Source: Microcebus murinus
Lineage: Eukaryota > Chordata > Mammalia > Primates > Cheirogaleidae
Reading direction: 5' to 3'
Length of the DNA stretch: 64,000 nt
Assembly: GCF_040939455.1 (NCBI RefSeq)
Contig: NC_134126.1
Span: forward strand, 3,406,375-3,470,374
A program made the position numbers and the translations under genes. The notes under the pieces were generated by a model, which saw only the letters and a list, made by a program, of their open reading frames with translations, made no database searches and had not been told where the DNA came from. Positions 57,621 to 64,000 of this stretch are shown piece after piece; position 1 is the first letter of the stretch, and each line of letters opens with the position of its first letter.

Positions 57621-60600
57621 TTGTCAAGTGGTCTGATTTCGCCACACCCTACATTTTCGGCTCACTCTTCCAGAACAGGTTCTTTGCTAAACTGATTCTC
57701 GTTAATCAGTTTCTTAGATCTATTTCCTCTCACTACAATAGCTGAAGCTGCCTCTCATGATAGCTCTCCATTATTTGCTCAATTTTTACTTCACAGTATT
57801 CATTTTACTTCTGTATTAATCACAGGAATAATTTTATTTGTGAATTTTTCTACGAGCTGATTTCCAGTCTTTTCCCATAAGAGGTAAACTTGATGATATT
57901 TCATTCCTAGAAATACTGAGCTAGATCACCATTTCCACAGCTCCTGTGGATCAGGTCTCCCTAATTGATACTGCGCTTTCATCAATAATGACAATAACTG
58001 CATCCATCTGCCTTCTGATAATTAATTCCCATCCCCTGGACTCTCTTGTTTAGGGCACTATTTTCCCCATTACTCTCAGTGGAGTTCTGCTATGGCATCT
58101 TCTTCCTTTAGCCCAGCCACCAAAGCAAAGCCACCACTGAAGTCATTTGTGATGTTGTGCATCCTCTCACAAGAACATTCTTTCTTGCTTCTGTGCCCTT
58201 CTTTGTAACACAATACCTGCCATGTCTTCTGGTCTCGTGTAACATATCCACTTTAGCATGCCTACATCCCTAAGCTGTTAAATCCCTTACTCTACTCTCC
58301 GTCCGGGCAGTTCCATCATTTCCCCAGCACTTAATGTGGACTATTACTTGTTCCATACTTCTAGGGGCCATTTCAGCAGTTTGTGCCATCACATGGAGTC
58401 TTTGGCAGGCTGTTGTATCCCGAGTTCTATGAGTGCATGTTAAAATCAATAAATACTAAATACTCCCTTATCCAGCTATATATTCTGTCCACTTCATGTA
58501 GTTCCATGAATACTCTCTTGCTCTTGCAAGGAAAGAAGGCGAGAGTAGACACTGGGTGAAGGCCCACTTGTCCTGCGAAAAGGAAGGCTTTGCATTATCT
58601 CCAAACAATGCAGCCCTTAATATGGAATTTTGGTCCATTTCTGCAGACTAAGAGGGTTTCAAGCAATCTCAGGATTCAAAAATATTCAGATATATAGACC
58701 CAGTAGTCTTTATTCCATGTATTTTTTGCTCAACCAATGCCCTGACCTAGCCATAGCAGACTTACCTTGGTGGAGACTTAAACTCTCTTTGGATCTACTA
58801 TTTTTGTTATTAGCTCTGGGGCTTGTCACTCAGATTTCTTTTCCCTCTAGCAGCAGCAGATGATGGACTCTAAATGCTATTAAGGAGGCCTCTGGCTTGC
58901 ACAGTTACCTACTAGTAGCTTATAGATTATTCTCCTCCTTTTCTTATCTTTTTTGCAAATACATCGTTAAACCCAGCAATAACCTCTAAATCCCACCATT
59001 CGTATAGTTACTCTACTCCCCTACCCCAAATTTCTCTAAAGCCTGACACATTCCTCCCACTGGAATTCCAGCTCACTTTATCACAGTTCATTTTTTTTTT
59101 TTTTTTTTTTTTATGATTGCAATGCTATCTTGGGCCAGGTACAGTCATTTTTTATTCCCTCACTGATAGTGGGGTTCTCATTCCCAGTAAGTTAGTATCT
59201 GATCTAACTTCAAATTTCCATCTTTCACATCCTGTTATAGGATAAATTTGGAATAGGTTTGGGTAGAGGAAGAGCTTGAACTAAGACACAGTCCCAATCA
59301 AGATTTATGCTGATCCCACAGGTACCTTGGACCTTGGAAGCTGCCTAAGACCTTGAACATTTTTCCATTTTCACTAAGGAAATCGGTATTCACTCTCAAC
59401 TTCAAACAGTGCGTATAGGCTTCTCAGGAAGAAGACGTGACATTCGGCAAAATGCCTCTCTTCAGAGGAGGCACTTTCCAAAGAGAGCTCATGGCCGAGA
59501 GGAACTGCTATTAGCACTCCAGATCATGAGGAAATAAACTCAAAGTATTAAAGCTACATGTGGAGATGCATCAAATAATTCACTTCAGAGGGAGTTAAAG
59601 GGAGTATCTAGCAGGATACCTACAGTGCCTCTATAAGCAGAAGGCAAGGAAAACATTTTATGTTCAATTTTAGTACCTTAGTTTCAGAGTTAACAAAATG
59701 ATGTCTGAGTGATTATGTACCATAGGAAGTTAGATATGATTCAAGATCTTAACAAAAAACCTTGGACTGAAGATACAGGTTTTAGATTTATAGAATTTAA
59801 TAATTGATATCATGGTTTAGGTGAATTTAACTAGGAACAATCCAAGGAAAAATAGTACCCTAGTGAAGACTAATATTTAAGCATAAAGGAAGACGTGCAT
59901 AGGAACATAAATGTCAGGTAACAAGATATTTATAAACAAAAAGGTTTCCATTTGGGGGTCTATTCAAATGCCAGAATATTTGATATTCAAATAAGAAATA
60001 TAATTCACTTTGATATTTATATAACAGACCTCTAGTAAAGCTTTGTTGAATTTGTTGAAATTAGAATAAATTAATAATAAGATATGAATTGCAATTTAGC
60101 TAAAAATTTTCAGGTATGGTACTTTATAAAAAAAAAACTCCTTATATATTTTATTTATTTCTAAAAATCCCTGTATCTCTAGTTGACTTCCTCATCCATT
60201 GCTTCATAATAAAAATGTACTGGTGTATTTTTAAAAGCTACTGCTAGTATCACACATCTCCTTTTAAGCCAAAAAGACTTCCAAATGATAGAATATACAG
60301 CTAATAAAATGGAGGCAGTTGAATGGAATGAATGCACATAAAACCTTCCATATATTTTTGTTACGTTTTAGTTATGAGGATGTCTATGAATAACATCTTC
60401 ATTTCTGCTAATCTATTTGCTTGTAGGTATCACAGTAATATGAAATAACTAAACAAATGTGAACTAATAAAACAATTAAACCAATAATCCTGAAAAGTAA
60501 ATGTCTTTCATCATATACTCATGTAATTCCTCAAATTATTCAGCTAAATTCTGGCTAAAATATACTAACCTTATATATATAATTTTTCACAGTGGCTAAA

Positions 60601-61134
60601 ACAGTAAAATTACACAAAGAGACATTTTAATCTGTTTAATACCTTAACTTGCAATCCAATGAACAGACTAGATTATCCAAATCACTAAACTAAGGATGAA
60701 TATCTTTTGATGGCAAGTACTATTTTTATTTCATTTATCATTTGTTCTTTGAGGTATATATTTGTCAAAGTCCGTGTAGTCACACTTTCCTTTTCTTGTT
60801 AGACTTTGATAATCAGAGCCATGGAGAAACCAGCATCATGTCAGTATTGCACTGTCTCACCCCACCCATGATTGAAGCCAGTCACACTAAGCTTGGCACC
60901 TTGCCGTGGATTCTCAAAATCATTGACCAATAAGATTATTTATCTTTGCAAATTTGAATTAAAAGATAGAACCTACCACCAGATGCACTTGAATTAACAG
61001 GTATTTTAAAGTTAGGTTTAGAGCAGTATTAATTGGTTACAGGAGAGCAAGAAAAACACTTTAGAGGGATTGGTGACTTTGGGAAAAACATGGGAGGATA
61101 TTTGTCGAGAGAAAATATTCTAGTTCCTGATTTT
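57621..61134. other. AT-rich intergenic DNA
   Basis: About 3.5 kb of mostly single-copy sequence with a 23-base T run at 59092-59114. No frame longer than about 80 codons and no recognised family. I see no RNA gene. Confidence 0.5.
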
Positions 61135-61290
61135 CTTTCCTACTTTATTATTTTTAATTATCTGTATTTCAGAATATTATGGGAGTACAAATGCTTTGGT
61201 CACATAAATCGCCTTTTCACTGACAGAGTGAAAGCTACAAGCACGCCCCTCCCCCAGACAGTGCATGCTGCACCCACATTTCACTGAGCA
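61135..61290 (-). mobile_element. L1 3' UTR tip, minus strand
   Basis: Antisense L1 3' end: 'cagaatattatgggagtaca' followed by 'gctacaagcacgcccctccc' and 'cagtgcatgctgcaccca'. The same landmarks open the minus-strand L1s at 10150 and 41260. A very short, 5'-truncated copy. Confidence 0.7.
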
Positions 61291-61294
61291 TATT

Positions 61295-62784
61295 AACAAT
61301 GGTTTTATTCATAACACATTTAATAACGCATCTTCCAAATGTCAGCTTATCTTTTCCAAGCATACATGTTAATAGATACTCTTTCTATAAATAATCCATT
61401 GATGAATCATAATAGCTAATATTTATTTTATTTTTTAAATTTTAAAACATGCTATATAAATCAGTTATATGTGAGCTAGTTCTTTAATAATAAACAATTT
61501 TAAAGCAAATGAAAATATAGTTGTGAGTACTTAAATATGTACATTTTATCCAAAAACATAAGCATTTTTAAATAACTTGGGTCTCTATTCTCTAAAATTT
61601 TGAACACTGTCTTTTATATATATTTCATATACATCACCTACAAGGTTTCACACATATTTTATTTACATCACCTACAAGGTTTTCTCATAATTTTTAAACA
61701 AAATCAAATGTTGAATTTTTTATTCATATATTTTATAATATAATATTAAATTCCTTAGACAATATGGCAATATTTAAGAATGGCCCAAAACAAATGTATT
61801 TGATCTACTGTTGTGCTTTTTTCCTCGTCCTATCAGCATGTGGGTTTGAGACCTGCACTATGGTTTCACAGGGACAGACTGTCAAACTGCACAGAGCACC
61901 AGAGTCTCAGCTGCACTTTGAATGAGTTGACATTTGTCTACACATCCTAATTATTTGTACTCCTGTAAGTTCATCCATCTCATGGCACAGCTTTGCAGGC
62001 ATCTTCTAAACAAGATCAACTCTCTTTACCAGGGCGTACAGGCTCTACAAGATCGATAACCCTTTGCAACTTTTACTGATATAAATAATTCACAAATATC
62101 CTTTACTCTAGTTTTTCCTCAATATGTTACAATTTCTCTTACCTTATCCCATCCTAAAGACACAATTCTATATGATTGCCCTTCCTGACCTCATGGCTTT
62201 TTGTGAGATTGTATATGGTATGTATTTCAAGGTTTGCTATAGCAGACCTTACTCATAGACCTAAATTTTGTAACGTTTGAGATGCATTCAGTTAACCAAA
62301 ATTTAGTTACATACCCATGGCCATACTTACCTTCAAGAAAGAATAATAAATGTATTCCAAAAGTAGTATACACACACACACACACGTGTGTGTGTTAACC
62401 ATTTATATATGCACATATACATATTTATATAAGTGGAAGTATATGTAAATTTATGTACATAATAATTAGGAAGTAAAATATGTATTTTAAAGCAATGATA
62501 TTATTTGTCACAGTCATAATCTACTGTCAATAATGAAAATGCATGTATATGTTATGTCAGTAAACATGAGGCTTGAACAATTTATTATATCTATTTGGGC
62601 TTCAAGTAATTTGGAAAATTTTACACATCATACTGTTGAATAGATGTAATAATATAGAGAAATAGAGAGAAAGATCATTTTAGTGTAACACATAAAATAT
62701 TCATTTCAATTTAATTCTTTAAAGTCAATTTTAGATTCTGATTTTTTTTAACAAGTTGAGAGATTTTACTTGAGGAGAATTATA
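61295..62784. other. AT-rich intergenic DNA
   Basis: AT-rich sequence that includes the CA/TG palindrome at 62370-62395. No gene is supported. Confidence 0.5.
62370..62395. repeat. (CA)n(TG)n palindrome
   Basis: A CA run passes directly into a TG run through a central CG. The arms pair perfectly for 10 bases each side (62376-62395). It can form a hairpin or Z-DNA. Confidence 0.92.
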
Positions 62785-63705
62785 TCTTCATAATAGACTT
62801 TATTTTTAGAGTAGTTTTAGAAAAATTGAGCAGAAGGTGCAGAGATTTCCCATATATCCCCACCCCCCACAGGCACGGCCACTATGATCAACGTCCTCCA
62901 ACGGAGTGATACCCGTGTCACAGTCGGTTAACCTGTTTTATTGCCTATTATCCCCCGTAGGCTATAGTTCACATTAGGGCCCAGTCTTGGTGTGGAGTAG
63001 CCTACGGGCTTGGACAAACACACACTGTTGTGCATCCGCCATTATACTGCCATACAGGTTAGTTTCACTGCTCTCAATATCTTCCTTTAATTGCCCATTC
63101 ATCCTGCCCTCCACCTTAACCTGTGGCAACCACTGATTGTTTTACTGTCTCTATAGTTTTAGTTTTACAAAATGTCATGAAGTTGGAATCAACTTTTCTT
63201 TTCAGATTGGCTTCTTTCACTTAGCAATATGTATCAAAGTTTTCTCCATGTGTTTTTATCTTGATAGCTCATTTTTGAAATATTGCATTGTCTGCATATA
63301 TCACAGTGTATTTGTCTATTTGCTTACTGAGGGACATCTTGGGTGCTTTCATCTTTTAGCAATTATAAATAAAGTTACAATAATATGTGTGCAGGTTTTT
63401 GTGTAGACATAAGTTTGTAACTCCATTGGATAAATACCAAGTTGTGTGATTGCTGGACTGTTTGGTGAGTGTGTTTAGTTTTGAAGGAAACTGCCTGATT
63501 TCCAGGGTGACTGCACTATTTTGCATTCCTACCAGCAATGTATGAGAGTTCTTGTTGTTTCACATCCTTGCCAACATTTGGTGTTGTCAGTGTTCTGGAA
63601 TTTGGCCATTCTAATAGGTATGTATTGGTATCTCATTATCATTTTACTTGTATTTTCCTGATAATATATGATGTGGAGCATATTTTAGTGCTTATTTGCT
63701 ATCTG
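62785..63705 (-). mobile_element. Old LINE-1 3' fragment (L1M-type)
   Basis: Same family and orientation as 18660-19780. Landmarks are 'tagttttagaaaaattgagc', 'gcagagatttcccatatatc', 'tactgtctctatagtttta', 'gctttcatcttttagcaatt', 'gattgctggactgtttggtg' and 'gttttgcattcctaccagca'-like order. Frames are dead. The paired copy at 18660 gained a GC-box array in the segment that here reads 'ccccaccccccacaggcacg'. Confidence 0.8.
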
Positions 63706-63707
63706 TG

Positions 63708-64000
63708 ATGGTAATTTCAGGTGTCAACTCAACTGGGGTAAGAAAGCAGATGAGGCATTATTTCTGGGTACGCCGGTGTGGGTCTTTCTGGAAAAGACTG
63801 GCATTTGAATCAGTGGACTAAGGAAGGTCTGCACTCCCCAGTGTAAGTGGGCAAAATCCAATTCAGTGAGGGCTTACATAGAACGGAAAATGCAGAGGAA
63901 AGGTGAATTCTCTCTTTCTCATGAAGCTGGGACATTCATCCTCTCCTGCATTTGAATATCAGAACTCCAGGATCTAGGGACTTCAGACTTTAGGACTTGG
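63708..64000 (+). mobile_element. ERVL-type LTR (MLT2-like), runs off the window
   Basis: The segment opens 'tgtgatggtaatttcaggtg' and 'tcaactcaactgggg', continues with 'aagactggcatttgaatcag' and 'gtaagtgggcaaaatccaat', which is the layout of an MLT2-type LTR of the ancient ERVL group. The start fits the TG that begins LTRs. The end lies beyond the window. No viral gene is seen here, so it is either a solo LTR or the left end of a longer relic. Confidence 0.65.

Overview
The window looks like nuclear DNA of a strepsirrhine primate, most likely a Malagasy lemur. The marker is the Alu family. Several copies (16553-16888, 18275-18612, 48827-49163) have the usual two-arm Alu layout plus a linker reading like 'gaaagaaattaattggcc', which I recall from lemur Alus and not from human ones. 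The LINE-1 elements also have a 5' UTR unlike the human one. I found no host protein-coding gene, tRNA or rRNA gene. The sequence is an AT-rich gene desert built from retrotransposons of many ages, with a few very GC-rich tandem-repeat islands.

Layout. 0-3.3 kb: AT-rich single-copy DNA with one GC-rich LTR-like repeat. 3.3-9.8 kb: a full-length L1 with an exact 15-bp target-site duplication, an open ORF1 and a broken ORF2. 10.1-11.7 kb: a 5'-inverted L1 on the minus strand. 13-15 kb: MER5-, MIR-, Alu-monomer- and LTR-like relics. 15.7-24.4 kb: minus-strand L1 fragments, one split by a young Alu, with two more Alus and a GC-box tandem array. 26.0-30.3 kb: an old plus-strand L1 carrying two younger L1 3' ends. 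30.3-33.6 kb: single-copy AT-rich DNA. 33.65-36.64 kb: a 3-kb GC island made of a C-rich array, a single-copy CpG-rich core and a G-rich 26-27 bp minisatellite. 38.7-42.5 kb: an Alu, two abutting opposed L1 fragments, a minus-strand L1 and a hAT-type miniature transposon. 43.2-49.2 kb: two Alus around a second L1 that keeps its 5' end but lost its 3' end. 49.2-64 kb: mostly AT-rich DNA with a 5'-inverted L1 (54.9-56.7 kb), an L2-like segment holding an 18-bp minisatellite (57.4 kb), L1 3' ends and an ERVL-type LTR running off the end.

How the parts relate. L1 machinery built nearly everything here: the L1 copies themselves and the Alus, which borrow it. Exact target-site duplications survive for the full-length L1, one inverted L1 and several Alus, so those are the youngest insertions. 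The older copies show up as hosts for later insertions. The most unusual parts are the GC island with its opposed C-rich and G-rich flanks, an antisense ATG-started open frame in both L1 5' UTRs, three L1s in inverted configuration, and an L1 missing its 3' end. I did not find a convincing new multi-gene system.
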